Part shown: in pieces, positions 57,704 through 64,000 of the stretch
Numbering within the stretch: the first letter of the stretch is position 1
Layout of the letters: each line of letters begins with the position of its first letter
Assembly: GCA_937922045.1 (NCBI GenBank)
Contig: CAKZXA010000004.1
Span: forward strand, 106,878-170,877
From: an uncultured Acidimicrobiales bacterium
GTDB taxonomy: Bacteria > Actinomycetota > Acidimicrobiia > Acidimicrobiales > SZUA-35
DNA: 64,000 bases
Reading direction: 5' to 3'
Notes under the pieces: model-generated
What the model was told of the DNA's origin: nothing
Database searches by the model: none
The model's input: only the letters and a program-made list of their open reading frames with translations
Made by a program: the position numbers and the translations under genes

Positions 57704-58465
57704 ATGAACCAACGCCGGTCGTCGGAGCTGCGGCTCGCGGTCGCCCAGCCGGAGACCAGAGCTCACAATGTGGCCGCCAATGTGGCCGCCCACGCTGCAC
57801 TGGTGCGAGCATCGGGCGCTCGAGTTGTGGTCTTTCCAGAACTGTCGCTGACCGGCTACGAGTTCGATGCCGCTCCGCTAGCACCGAATTCGGCCCTCCT
57901 GTCACCCCTGGTTGAGGCGTGTCGCGAGGTCGGGGCCGTGGCCCTGGCCGGAGCTCCCGTTGATGCCCCAACAGGTGAACACGCTCCTTCCCGTGGCGGC
58001 CGTTCGCTCGCCGTGGTCATGATCGACGGAGCCGGGGCTCGGGTCGTCTACCGAAAGATGTGGCTAGGTCAAGCCGAGCAACGTCACTTCGTTGTTGGCA
58101 ACCATCCAGCCGTTGTCGAGGTGGACGGATGGAGAATCGGACTGGCTATCTGCCGCGACACCGGGATGGCCGAACACGCTGCCGCAACATGCGAACACCA
58201 GGTGGATGTGTATGCCGCTGGGGTCTTGGAGCACGAGTCCGACGCCCACATCCAGCCGGCGCGGGCACGTCGGATAGCGGCCGCTCACCAGGTGTGGGTG
58301 GCCGTTGCCAGCTTCGCCGGTTCCACCGGCGAAGGGTTCGACAAGGCGGCCGGAGGCTCGGGCATCTGGCGACCCGACGGCTCGCGTGCGGCCACGGCCA
58401 CCAGCAAGACCGGCGAGTTCACCGGTAGCGTTCTCAGGCCTGGGTCTCGTCGGCAACCGCTATAA
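57704..58465 (+). CDS. Carbon-nitrogen hydrolase (nitrilase superfamily)
   Basis: A 253-residue nitrilase-fold enzyme with the Glu-Lys-Cys triad visible: VVFPELSLTGYEF (Glu about 46), VVYRKMWLGQAEQRHFVVG (Lys about 112) and LAICRDTGMAEHAAATC (Cys about 149). It would hydrolyse a linear amide or nitrile. The arginine after cysteine (CRD instead of the more common CYD) is seen in some amidase branches. The last 32 bases overlap the 3' end of the convergent iron ATPase gene. Substrate unknown. Confidence 0.88.
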   Translation: MNQRRSSELRLAVAQPETRAHNVAANVAAHAALVRASGARVVVFPELSLTGYEFDAAPLAPNSALLSPLVEACREVGAVALAGAPVDAPTGEHAPSRGGRSLAVVMIDGAGARVVYRKMWLGQAEQRHFVVGNHPAVVEVDGWRIGLAICRDTGMAEHAAATCEHQVDVYAAGVLEHESDAHIQPARARRIAAAHQVWVAVASFAGSTGEGFDKAAGGSGIWRPDGSRAATATSKTGEFTGSVLRPGSRRQPL

Positions 58466-59495
58466 GCCGGTGACCGGGCATCATCTCAAGACGGCCGCGA
58501 TCCCCAACCTCGTGGGGATCCAGGTGTGAGCCCACGGCGTAGACCTGATTGCCGTCCGACAATTTTACGGTGTAATACCACGTGGCACCGCGGAACTCGG
58601 AGGCTACGATCTCGTCGTCGCTGAAGTCGCCGTGGTGGCCACTATCGACCGCCGCCGGCGTGAACAACACGTCATCGGGACGAACCATGGCGATTGTGGC
58701 GCTGCGTCGGTGAGACATGTCGACCGCGCCCAGGGTTGTGGTCCCCGCCTCGATAGGCAGGAAGGCGGCCTCACCCATGAAGGCGGCTACGAAGCGGTTG
58801 GTCGGGCGATGGAAGATCTCTTCAGGGCTGGCCAGCTGTTCAATCTTGCCTGCCCGCATGACCGCGACCCTGTCGCCAACTGCCAGTGCCTCGGTCTGTT
58901 CGTGGGTGACGAAAACAGCTGGAGTTTTCGTGGCCCGAAGAGCGGCGACGACGTCGCCTCGCAGCTGGACGCGAAGATTCGGGTCGAGACTGGCGAACGG
59001 TTCGTCGAGCAGGAGAAGAGCGGGGCGGGGGGCAAGGGCCCGAGCCAGCGAGACCCGCTGCCGCTCGCCGCCAGAGAGTTCGTGGGGGAAACGGTCGCCG
59101 TAGCCGCTGAGTTCCACGAGTTCCAGGGCTTCGTCGACGCGGCGTTTGGCCTCCCCTCGCGATTCGTCGCGAATACCAAAAACAATGTTCTTTGACACGG
59201 TGAGGTGGGGAAACAATGAATGCTCTTGGAAGACTAGGCCAACCCGCCGGTGCTCGGGAGGAAGTCGACGCTGTCCATCGTCGACGACGGTGCCGTTGAG
59301 CGTCAGTCGTCCACCGTCGAGCGAAACAAGACCAGCAATGGCACGCAGCAGTGTCGACTTGCCGCACCCGCTCGGCCCGACCAGGGCCAGCAACTCGTCG
59401 CTTCCAAGATCGAGGCTGACACCGTCGAGCGCGGTCACTGAACCAAACCGCTTGACCGCATCCTCGGCCTGTAAGGCCTCTGCCATTTCGCTCAT
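58434..59495 (-). CDS. fbpC: Ferric iron ABC transporter ATP-binding protein
   Basis: A 353-residue ATPase with VGPSGCGKSTLLRAIAGL (Walker A), LVFQEHSLFPHLTV (Q-loop), ELSGGERQRVSLARALAPRP (signature), LLLLDEPFASLDPNLRVQLR (Walker B) and VFVTHEQTEALAVGD. The C-terminal ~120 residues resemble the regulatory domain of FbpC/PotA types (MVRPDDVLFTPAAVD). It follows the permease by 8 bp, as the third gene of an FbpABC operon. It starts at ATG 59495, with a second ATG three codons in. Its 3' end overlaps the nitrilase gene. Confidence 0.88.
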   Translation of the reverse strand: MSEMAEALQAEDAVKRFGSVTALDGVSLDLGSDELLALVGPSGCGKSTLLRAIAGLVSLDGGRLTLNGTVVDDGQRRLPPEHRRVGLVFQEHSLFPHLTVSKNIVFGIRDESRGEAKRRVDEALELVELSGYGDRFPHELSGGERQRVSLARALAPRPALLLLDEPFASLDPNLRVQLRGDVVAALRATKTPAVFVTHEQTEALAVGDRVAVMRAGKIEQLASPEEIFHRPTNRFVAAFMGEAAFLPIEAGTTTLGAVDMSHRRSATIAMVRPDDVLFTPAAVDSGHHGDFSDDEIVASEFRGATWYYTVKLSDGNQVYAVGSHLDPHEVGDRGRLEMMPGHRLIAVADETQA

Positions 59496-59503
59496 CTGAG
59501 GTG

Positions 59504-61216
59504 CTACCCGCTCCTAGCAGCCGATTGCCGGGGCGAAGCCACGCCCGACGGCTGGGAGATCTGGCGCGACAACAGGGCGACGGGGATGAGAGCGACCACC
59601 ACGATAGTTAAGGCTGGTAGGGCAGCCTGTTTGAACAGTGATTCCGAGGCCAGGTTGTAGGTCCACACCGACAGTGTGTCGAATCCGAACGGCCGAAGCA
59701 ACAAGACGATCGGTAGCTCTTTGAGCGCATCGATGGCGACCAGCACGGTGGCCGTGATCACACTGGTGCGCGAGAGCGGCAAATGAATCCGACCAGCGAT
59801 GTCGAGAGGACGACGACCCAGGCTCCTGGCCGTTGCCGTCATGTCGGGGTGAACCTGGTCGAGCCCAGCTTCAACCGCATTGATGCCAGGGGCCAAAAGG
59901 CGAACGACGTAGGCGTAGGCCAAGGCGAGAAAGGAACCGGTAGCCACCGTGCCCGGCAGGCCAAGACCAAGAGATTCGAGTACCCGATCCAGGGCGACGA
60001 GGGCGAGGATGACACCGATCGCCACCACCGGGCCTGGCACCGCATAGCCGACTGCGGTGAGCCGGGTAGCGACACCTGTGGACCGCCGTGAGCCAAAGCG
60101 CCGAGCGTTTACCACCACCAAGGCAGTCGAGACGCACACAGCCGCAGTGACCGAGGCAAGGATGAGCGAGTTCTGCAGGAAGCCAAAATATCGTTCGGTC
60201 AGACTCGCTCTTTTCGGATCAGCGGCCTCCTGCAGCGCCCAGACCAGAAGCTGAATAGCCGGACCAGCAAAAGCGAGGACGAGGACCGAGACGCAGGTCA
60301 GGGTGGCAGCGACAGCTTTCGCCCCGGTCAGTTGCCGCGGTTCGATGCCTGCCGCCTCACCCGCCGCCTGCCCAAAGCGGGCTCTACCTCGGAGGATTCT
60401 CTCCAAGCCGATGACGAGCAAGGCGAAGGCCAGGACCAGAGTGGCGAACTCGCTGGCCGCATCACGATCAAAAGTGCCGCGCCAGATCCGGAACACACCG
60501 ACCGAAACCGTGTCGACGCTGAAATACTGCACGGTGCCAAAATCGGTGAGTGTCTCCATCATCACTACCGCGGTACCGGCGGCGATAGCCGGACGCAGTA
60601 GAGGCAGCACTACCCGCACCGCCGCCTCGACTGGGCCAGCGCCGAGGCTCCGTGCTACCTCATAGGAGCTACCCGCCTGGTCGCGTAGAGCGGCGCGGGC
60701 CAGCAGGTAGACATAGGGATACAGCACCACCGTGAAAACGACGATGGCAGCGCCGAGCGAGCGAACATCGGGAAACCATGCGTCCTGGCCGAACATCGCA
60801 CGCCAACGGGTTTGGATCGGGCCGGGAAAGCCAAAGACCGACAGGGTCAGAAATCCTAAGACGTAGCTCGGCATGGCCAGCGGTGCTACCAGCATCCAGC
60901 CCAACAGCCGAGAGCCGGGAAAGCGGTAAGCGCCGGTTAGCCAGGCCAGACTGCACCCGATAATCAATGTGCCGATGCTTACACCGGCCAGGAGGACAGC
61001 GGTCTGGTAGAGCTGTCCGGGAAGCCTCGTGTTCCATTGGTGGGCCCAAACCTCGGTGTTTGGATCGAGGAGGCTGGTGGAGAGGAAGGCGACAGGGGCG
61101 ACCACCGCAAGAGCGGCGAGCCAGGCAGCCACCGGCCAGCCGATCAGGCTGAGGCGGTCGCCCAGCCCAAGCCGGGCCTTTCCCTCTCCTCGATCAGCGA
61201 CCGCCGCCGAATTCAC
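59504..61216 (-). CDS. fbpB: Ferric iron ABC transporter permease, two-domain
   Basis: A 570-residue permease with about 12 helices and two permease repeats, the usual FbpB/ThiP arrangement. The first coupling loop is EVARSLGAGPVEAAVRVVLPLLRPAI and the second TARSLGRRPLDIAGRIHLPLSRTSVI. MPSYVLGFLTLSVFGFPGPIQTRW and METLTDFGTVQYFSVDTVSVGVFRIW are typical for iron importers. The start is a GTG overlapping the fbpA stop (GTGA), so translation is coupled. Confidence 0.9.
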   Translation of the reverse strand: MNSAAVADRGEGKARLGLGDRLSLIGWPVAAWLAALAVVAPVAFLSTSLLDPNTEVWAHQWNTRLPGQLYQTAVLLAGVSIGTLIIGCSLAWLTGAYRFPGSRLLGWMLVAPLAMPSYVLGFLTLSVFGFPGPIQTRWRAMFGQDAWFPDVRSLGAAIVVFTVVLYPYVYLLARAALRDQAGSSYEVARSLGAGPVEAAVRVVLPLLRPAIAAGTAVVMMETLTDFGTVQYFSVDTVSVGVFRIWRGTFDRDAASEFATLVLAFALLVIGLERILRGRARFGQAAGEAAGIEPRQLTGAKAVAATLTCVSVLVLAFAGPAIQLLVWALQEAADPKRASLTERYFGFLQNSLILASVTAAVCVSTALVVVNARRFGSRRSTGVATRLTAVGYAVPGPVVAIGVILALVALDRVLESLGLGLPGTVATGSFLALAYAYVVRLLAPGINAVEAGLDQVHPDMTATARSLGRRPLDIAGRIHLPLSRTSVITATVLVAIDALKELPIVLLLRPFGFDTLSVWTYNLASESLFKQAALPALTIVVVALIPVALLSRQISQPSGVASPRQSAARSG

Positions 61217-62250
61217 CGATAGCCAACCTCGTCCATGAGGCGCACGGCATCAGCGTTCAGGCCACCGAAAATCGATGCGTCAAGTTCGTCCATGACAAAG
61301 CTTTCGCCGAAGTTCTCAGCGATCAAGGCCACGGGCTTCGCCTCAGGGTTGACCGGATACTCATGGTTGCCGTCGACAAAGAGGCTCTGGCCATCGGTCG
61401 CCAGCCATTCGAGTAGTTGTTGGGCCTCTTCAGGGTGAGCCGCGTACTTCGTTACGCCACCGCCGGACACGTTGACATGCACGCCGCGTCCGTCTTGATG
61501 AGCCCAGGTGAGCTCGACAGGAAAGTCGGCATCTTCTTCCAACTCGCGCGCTAGGTAGTAGTGGTTGGTAATACCAGCGTCGCATTCGCCAGCGGCTATC
61601 GATGCCAGGATCAGGCTGTCTTTCTCCATGATTTCGGCGTTGGCGGTCCAGCCGGCAACGATGCGGGTTGCTTCTTCTTCGCCATGATGAGCAAGAAGGC
61701 TGGCCACGAGAGATTGCGTATAGATGTTTGATGAGTTGCGCAGGCAGAGTCGACCCTCCCATGCGGGATCGGCCAGCTCCTCGTAGGTGGTTGGCACCTC
61801 ATCGGTCGCCACCCGTTCCGGGTTGTAGACAATGGTGCGAGCTCGGATGGTGAGCCCATACCAGCTGCCTTCGGGGCCGCGCAGACTGGCGGGAACCGCG
61901 GCATCGAGAACATCTGAGTCGAGCGGGGTAAAGAGACCTTGCGCATCGGCGGTTGCGAGGTTGCCGGCATCGACGGTCATATAGACGTCGGCGGCCGTTT
62001 CGTCGCCTTCGGCCTCGATCCGTTCCCTGAGTTCAGCATCGGTGCCGGTGAGGAACTCGACCTCGATACCCGTCTCTTCGGTGAACTGGTCAAAAGCCTG
62101 CTCAAGGTCGTAATGACGGCCAGAGTAGACCCTTACCACCGGTCCATCTTCGCCTGAACAACCGGCGATGGCCAGCGTCAGGCCGATGGCGAGCCCAAAC
62201 CAGGTGGCGACGCGCCCGCGGACCTTGCGACTGCTTAGATGCTGATTCAC
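61213..62250 (-). CDS. fbpA: Ferric iron-binding lipoprotein (FbpA type)
   Basis: About 345 residues. The GTG at 62250 has GAGGAG five bases upstream; the ORF-track start is 62268. A lipobox LTLAIAGCSG follows the signal helix. The mature protein begins VVRVYSGRHYDLEQAFDQFTEETGIEVEFLTGTDAELRERIEAEG, then SSWYGL-type and TTYEELADPAWEGRLCLRNSSNIYTQSLVASLL, AGECDAGITNHYYLARELEED (the tyrosine pair that binds iron in FbpA) and SGGGVTKYAAHPEEAQQLLEWLATDGQ. It captures Fe3+ for FbpBC. An inverted repeat 20 bp upstream is a likely operator. Confidence 0.92.
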   Translation of the reverse strand: MNQHLSSRKVRGRVATWFGLAIGLTLAIAGCSGEDGPVVRVYSGRHYDLEQAFDQFTEETGIEVEFLTGTDAELRERIEAEGDETAADVYMTVDAGNLATADAQGLFTPLDSDVLDAAVPASLRGPEGSWYGLTIRARTIVYNPERVATDEVPTTYEELADPAWEGRLCLRNSSNIYTQSLVASLLAHHGEEEATRIVAGWTANAEIMEKDSLILASIAAGECDAGITNHYYLARELEEDADFPVELTWAHQDGRGVHVNVSGGGVTKYAAHPEEAQQLLEWLATDGQSLFVDGNHEYPVNPEAKPVALIAENFGESFVMDELDASIFGGLNADAVRLMDEVGYR

Positions 62251-62270
62251 GACCACTCCTCGTAGCACTA

Positions 62271-62295
62271 GTTCTATCGGACGTACCGGTAGAAC
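62271..62295. promoter_or_regulatory. Operator-like inverted repeat upstream of fbpA
   Basis: GTTCTATCGG-ACGTA-CCGGTAGAAC is a 10-bp inverted repeat with one imperfect pair and a 5-nt spacer, 21 bp before the fbpA GTG. It does not resemble the Fur box or the DtxR/IdeR consensus, so the regulator is unknown. Confidence 0.6.
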
Positions 62296-62340
62296 AATCG
62301 AGAACTCTAGCGTCTTTTGATCAGCATGCCTGCGACGAAG

Positions 62341-62358
62341 TGTTAACTGTGCTTAACA
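62341..62358. promoter_or_regulatory. Short palindrome in the fbpA / ClpP-like divergent region
   Basis: TGTTAA-CTGTGC-TTAACA is a perfect 6-bp inverted repeat with a 6-nt spacer, 68 bp upstream of the ClpP-like gene and about 90 bp from fbpA. It is AT-rich against a GC-rich background and could be a protein-binding site for either direction. Confidence 0.35.
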
Positions 62359-62425
62359 TCACACGATCGTCGCTCCTCCATCCCTCGAATCCCTGTACTG
62401 GAGGCCCTATGAGCTACGGTTTTAC

Positions 62426-62974
62426 ATGACGCTCGTTCCCGACGATGGACCCCTCTCAGCCCATCAAGCGCTCGCAGCCCAGCGACAACTTCTGATCTTC
62501 TCCCCGCTCGACGATGGCGCAACCTCCGATCTCTGCGCCCAGCTTCTCGCTCTCGATGGCGAGTCTGGCGAATCGGTGGAGCTCTTGGTCAAGAGCGATG
62601 GCGGACCGCTCCATGCGATCTTCCCCCTCCTCGATGTGATCTCGCTCATGCGGGCGCCGGTCAACATCACCTGCCTTGGAACGATCAGCGGCACCGCAAT
62701 CGCGCTTGTGTTGGCGGGTACCGGTCGACGAGAGGCCAGACCTCGTGCCCGGTTCCGCTTCGGACTCGAACGAGTCGCGGCCATCGACGTACGAATCCGA
62801 GAAGTTACGACTCTGGCCGAAGAGGAAGCCACCCTCCGCCAGCGGTATGTCGACTTCCTCGTTGAGCGAACCGGTGAGGACGCCGACTGGCTCCACGCCC
62901 AGCTGGACGATCGAACAATCTTTGCCGCCGATCGCGCCCATGAACTCGGCATCTTGACGACAAAGCCCTCCTAG
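62426..62974 (+). CDS. ClpP-fold protein lacking a recognisable catalytic triad
   Basis: A 182-residue protein with the layout of ClpP: QRQLLIFSPLDDGATSDLCAQLLALDG, ELLVKSDGGPLHAIFPLLDVI (compare the NSPGGxVxxGLAIYDxM loop), CLGTISGTAIALVLAGTGRREARPRARFRFGLE, and a C-terminal TGEDADWLHAQLDDRTIFAADRAHELGIL, which is like the DRDxxMsaxEAxxYGLID segment. At the position of the ClpP nucleophile (GQAASMGA) the chain reads GTISGTAI, and the histidine region (MIHQP) reads RFGLE. Both catalytic residues therefore look absent, as in ClpR-type subunits. It stands alone; no ClpX or ClpC gene is near. Confidence 0.75.
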   Translation: MTLVPDDGPLSAHQALAAQRQLLIFSPLDDGATSDLCAQLLALDGESGESVELLVKSDGGPLHAIFPLLDVISLMRAPVNITCLGTISGTAIALVLAGTGRREARPRARFRFGLERVAAIDVRIREVTTLAEEEATLRQRYVDFLVERTGEDADWLHAQLDDRTIFAADRAHELGILTTKPS

Positions 62975-63087
62975 GCGACGAGCATTCGACATCCAGCAGG
63001 TTGCCAACGTCAAGGTCCTAACCGATGCTCGCAAGCAGCTCTATCAGCTGCTGGCGGAGTAACGCCCCTTCGCTCCGACACCACCGG

Positions 63088-63300
63088 TCATGACTCGTTC
63101 CGAACTTGCTCTTCGGCCCGAGCTTTGAGCCCACGGTTCATGGCCTCGAAGCCCTCTCTGGTGTCGGTGTCTAGCGACTTGCGGAGAAGCCGCACAAGAA
63201 TGCCGTTGAAGTATTCGCTGTGCACGAGCCGGGTGCCGACGGCGGTCGATGCACCATCGATGACACGATGGAAGCCAGGGCCGGTCTGTGGGGTTAATGG
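63088..63300 (-). pseudogene. Truncated SRPBCC/polyketide-cyclase domain remnant
   Basis: Reading the minus strand gives GPGFHRVIDGASTAVGTRLVHSEYFNGILVRLLRKSLDTDTREGFEAMNRGLKARAEEQ and a stop. This matches the end of SRPBCC proteins (xTRLxHxExFxGLLVPLLR...RxGFEAMNxALKxRAE). Upstream the frame is closed within 15 codons and no start is available, so only the C-terminal third remains. The rest of the 365-bp gap (62975-63338) holds a short closed frame on the plus strand (VLTDARKQLYQLLAE, stop 63062) that may be another gene scrap. Confidence 0.65.
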
Positions 63301-63338
63301 ATTGGACGTTCAAAACACCAGACGATTGGCAGAACCAC

Positions 63339-63767
63339 ATGACAACGATTACCGCTGAACTAATCGACGGCTATCAGGTCGAGATCACGAACGGCGATCA
63401 TACATGGCGGGCCGACGAGCCCCTCGATCTCGGCGGAGACAACACCGGGCCGAACCCCTACGACCTGCTCCTCGGCTCCCTGGCTGCATGCACCACGATC
63501 ACCCTGTCGATGTATGCGAAACGCAAGCAGATCCCGATCACCTCACTATCGGTGTCCTACTCACATGAGAAGGTACACGCCGACGATTGTGAGCAATGCG
63601 ACGACGCCCACACCGGCATGGTCGACAGGATCGGCTCCCAAATTTTCATCGATGGCGACTTCGATGAGGCCACGCGCAAACGTCTCGAACAGATCGCCCA
63701 GCGATGCCCAGTTCACAAGACACTCGAAGCCGGTGTGGTCTTCGACGAGACGGTCTACGTTGGCTAG
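63339..63767 (+). CDS. OsmC family peroxiredoxin-like protein
   Basis: About 142 residues from the ATG at 63339 (MTTITAELIDGYQVEI); the earlier ORF-track start lies in the remnant region. The two redox cysteines are in LLGSLAACTTITLSMYA and EQIAQRCPVHKTLE, the standard OsmC pattern (GSLAACTxITL, RCPVHxTL). A glycine/asparagine stretch (LGGDNTGPNPYDLLLG) is also typical. OsmC proteins reduce organic hydroperoxides. An additional CEQCDD pair at about residues 87-90 is not part of the usual pattern and might bind metal. It is convergent with the CoxL-like gene, sharing overlapping stop codons. Confidence 0.88.
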   Translation: MTTITAELIDGYQVEITNGDHTWRADEPLDLGGDNTGPNPYDLLLGSLAACTTITLSMYAKRKQIPITSLSVSYSHEKVHADDCEQCDDAHTGMVDRIGSQIFIDGDFDEATRKRLEQIAQRCPVHKTLEAGVVFDETVYVG

Positions 63768-64000
63768 CCCAGCACGCCAGCCAATTCGAGAATGCGATGC
63801 GGTGGCAAATACAACTCGGTGACCTGAACTCCCAATGCGTCCGACACGGCATTGCCGAGCGCCGGGGGCGCCCCGATCATGCCGCCCTCACCGGTGCCAC
63901 GCGAATCCCCGTCGCCACCCGTGATGGTTTCCATATGATCAACCTCGATCGCAGGGATCTCCATCGCGGTCGGAATCAGGTAATCCATGTAGGTCGTCGA
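63764..64000 (-). CDS. Xanthine dehydrogenase/CoxL-type molybdopterin subunit, C-terminal part (runs off right edge)
   Basis: About 78 residues are visible, continuing past base 64000. TTYMDYLIPTAMEIPAIEVDHMET, GTGEGGMIGAPPALGNAVSDALG and VTELYLPPHRILELAGVLG are the C-terminal end of the large molybdenum-binding subunit family (xanthine dehydrogenase, aldehyde oxidase, aerobic CO dehydrogenase-like). The GEGGxIGAPxAxxNAVSDALG segment includes the glutamate that acts as catalytic base in this family (GEG). The specific substrate cannot be told from this fragment. The stop lies on CTAG shared with the OsmC stop. Confidence 0.88.
   Translation of the reverse strand, partial: STTYMDYLIPTAMEIPAIEVDHMETITGGDGDSRGTGEGGMIGAPPALGNAVSDALGVQVTELYLPPHRILELAGVLG

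Noticed and set aside
62409-62429. Six-codon frame (MSYGFT) overlapping the ClpP-like start
   Set aside because: Too short, without a ribosome-binding site, and the overlap could easily be chance.
62978-63062. Plus-strand fragment ending VLTDARKQLYQLLAE
   Set aside because: It has no start codon and is too short to assign to a family. Kept only as a possible scrap in the SRPBCC remnant entry.
1-64000. tRNA, rRNA, riboswitch and insertion-sequence search by eye
   Set aside because: Intergenic spaces are short and none showed a cloverleaf, conserved rRNA segment, a riboswitch core I recognise, or a transposase.

Overview
The window is a dense, roughly 60% GC chromosomal segment from a bacterium, most likely a free-living actinobacterium. 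Acidimicrobiia-like lineages are my best guess. The reasons are the GC content and codon use, a class F sortase, DUF2332 and DUF429 proteins, a deazaflavin (F420)-type nitroreductase, an RskA-like anti-sigma factor, and many lipoprotein-dependent ABC importers. I see no rRNA, tRNA, CRISPR array, insertion sequence or prophage. The taxonomic call is inference from gene content only.

Layout, left to right. 1-0.5 kb: 5' part of an unknown membrane-anchored protein leaving the left edge. 0.7-7.1 kb: an enoyl-CoA hydratase, then a carbohydrate module of beta-phosphoglucomutase-like HAD phosphatase, GH65 disaccharide phosphorylase and alpha-glucan phosphorylase. 7.1-10.9 kb: housekeeping and unknown genes (DUF429, DoxX, DUF2332, YczE-like, methyltransferase). 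10.9-15.4 kb: an alpha-glucoside-type ABC importer on the minus strand, which fits the disaccharide phosphorylase module. 15.6-26 kb: a polyamine/agmatine module with a class V aminotransferase-fold protein and an amine oxidase on the minus strand. Divergently from these run an Ntn-hydrolase of the C45 type, a GNAT acetyltransferase, an Lrp/AsnC regulator, an agmatinase-family enzyme and PotABCD. An array of 22-bp-spaced palindromes sits in the divergent promoter region. 26-34 kb: an M50 protease, then a minus-strand oligopeptide importer (A-B-C-D-F) whose last gene is a redoxin read through an in-frame UGA.

34-39.8 kb: aldose epimerase, class F sortase, a DUF4397 surface protein, an ECF sigma/anti-sigma pair, an MFS exporter and a 44-residue coiled-coil protein. 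39.8-46.2 kb: an alkylsulfatase-like metallo-beta-lactamase protein, a creatinase, a molybdopterin oxidoreductase and a second ureohydrolase. 46.2-51.8 kb: EamA transporter, two tandem CNNM/CorC-like proteins and a SufS-like PLP enzyme. 51.8-52.9 kb: the wreck of a sensor-HAMP-(GGDEF)-EAL gene. 52.9-58.5 kb: DUF4399 lipoprotein, second crotonase, F420-type nitroreductase, acyl-CoA ligase, App1-type phosphatase and nitrilase. 58.4-62.3 kb: an FbpABC ferric-iron importer. 62.4-64 kb: a ClpP-fold protein without a recognisable catalytic triad, a SRPBCC gene remnant, OsmC, and the C-terminus of a xanthine dehydrogenase/CoxL-type subunit leaving the right edge.

Three observations stand out. (1) The oligopeptide-binding lipoprotein at 32097-33806 appears circularly permuted: the block normally at the mature N-terminus is at the C-terminus, behind an intact lipoprotein signal. 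(2) The redoxin at 27070-28167 is split by UGA exactly at the active-site position (Y-UGA-G-C) and a bacterial-SECIS-like hairpin follows, so it is probably a selenoprotein. (3) The divergent polyamine promoter carries two covarying palindromes plus a half site at exact 22-bp spacing, a strong candidate operator for the Lrp-family regulator encoded in the same cluster. All functional calls rest on reading the protein sequences; no database search was possible.
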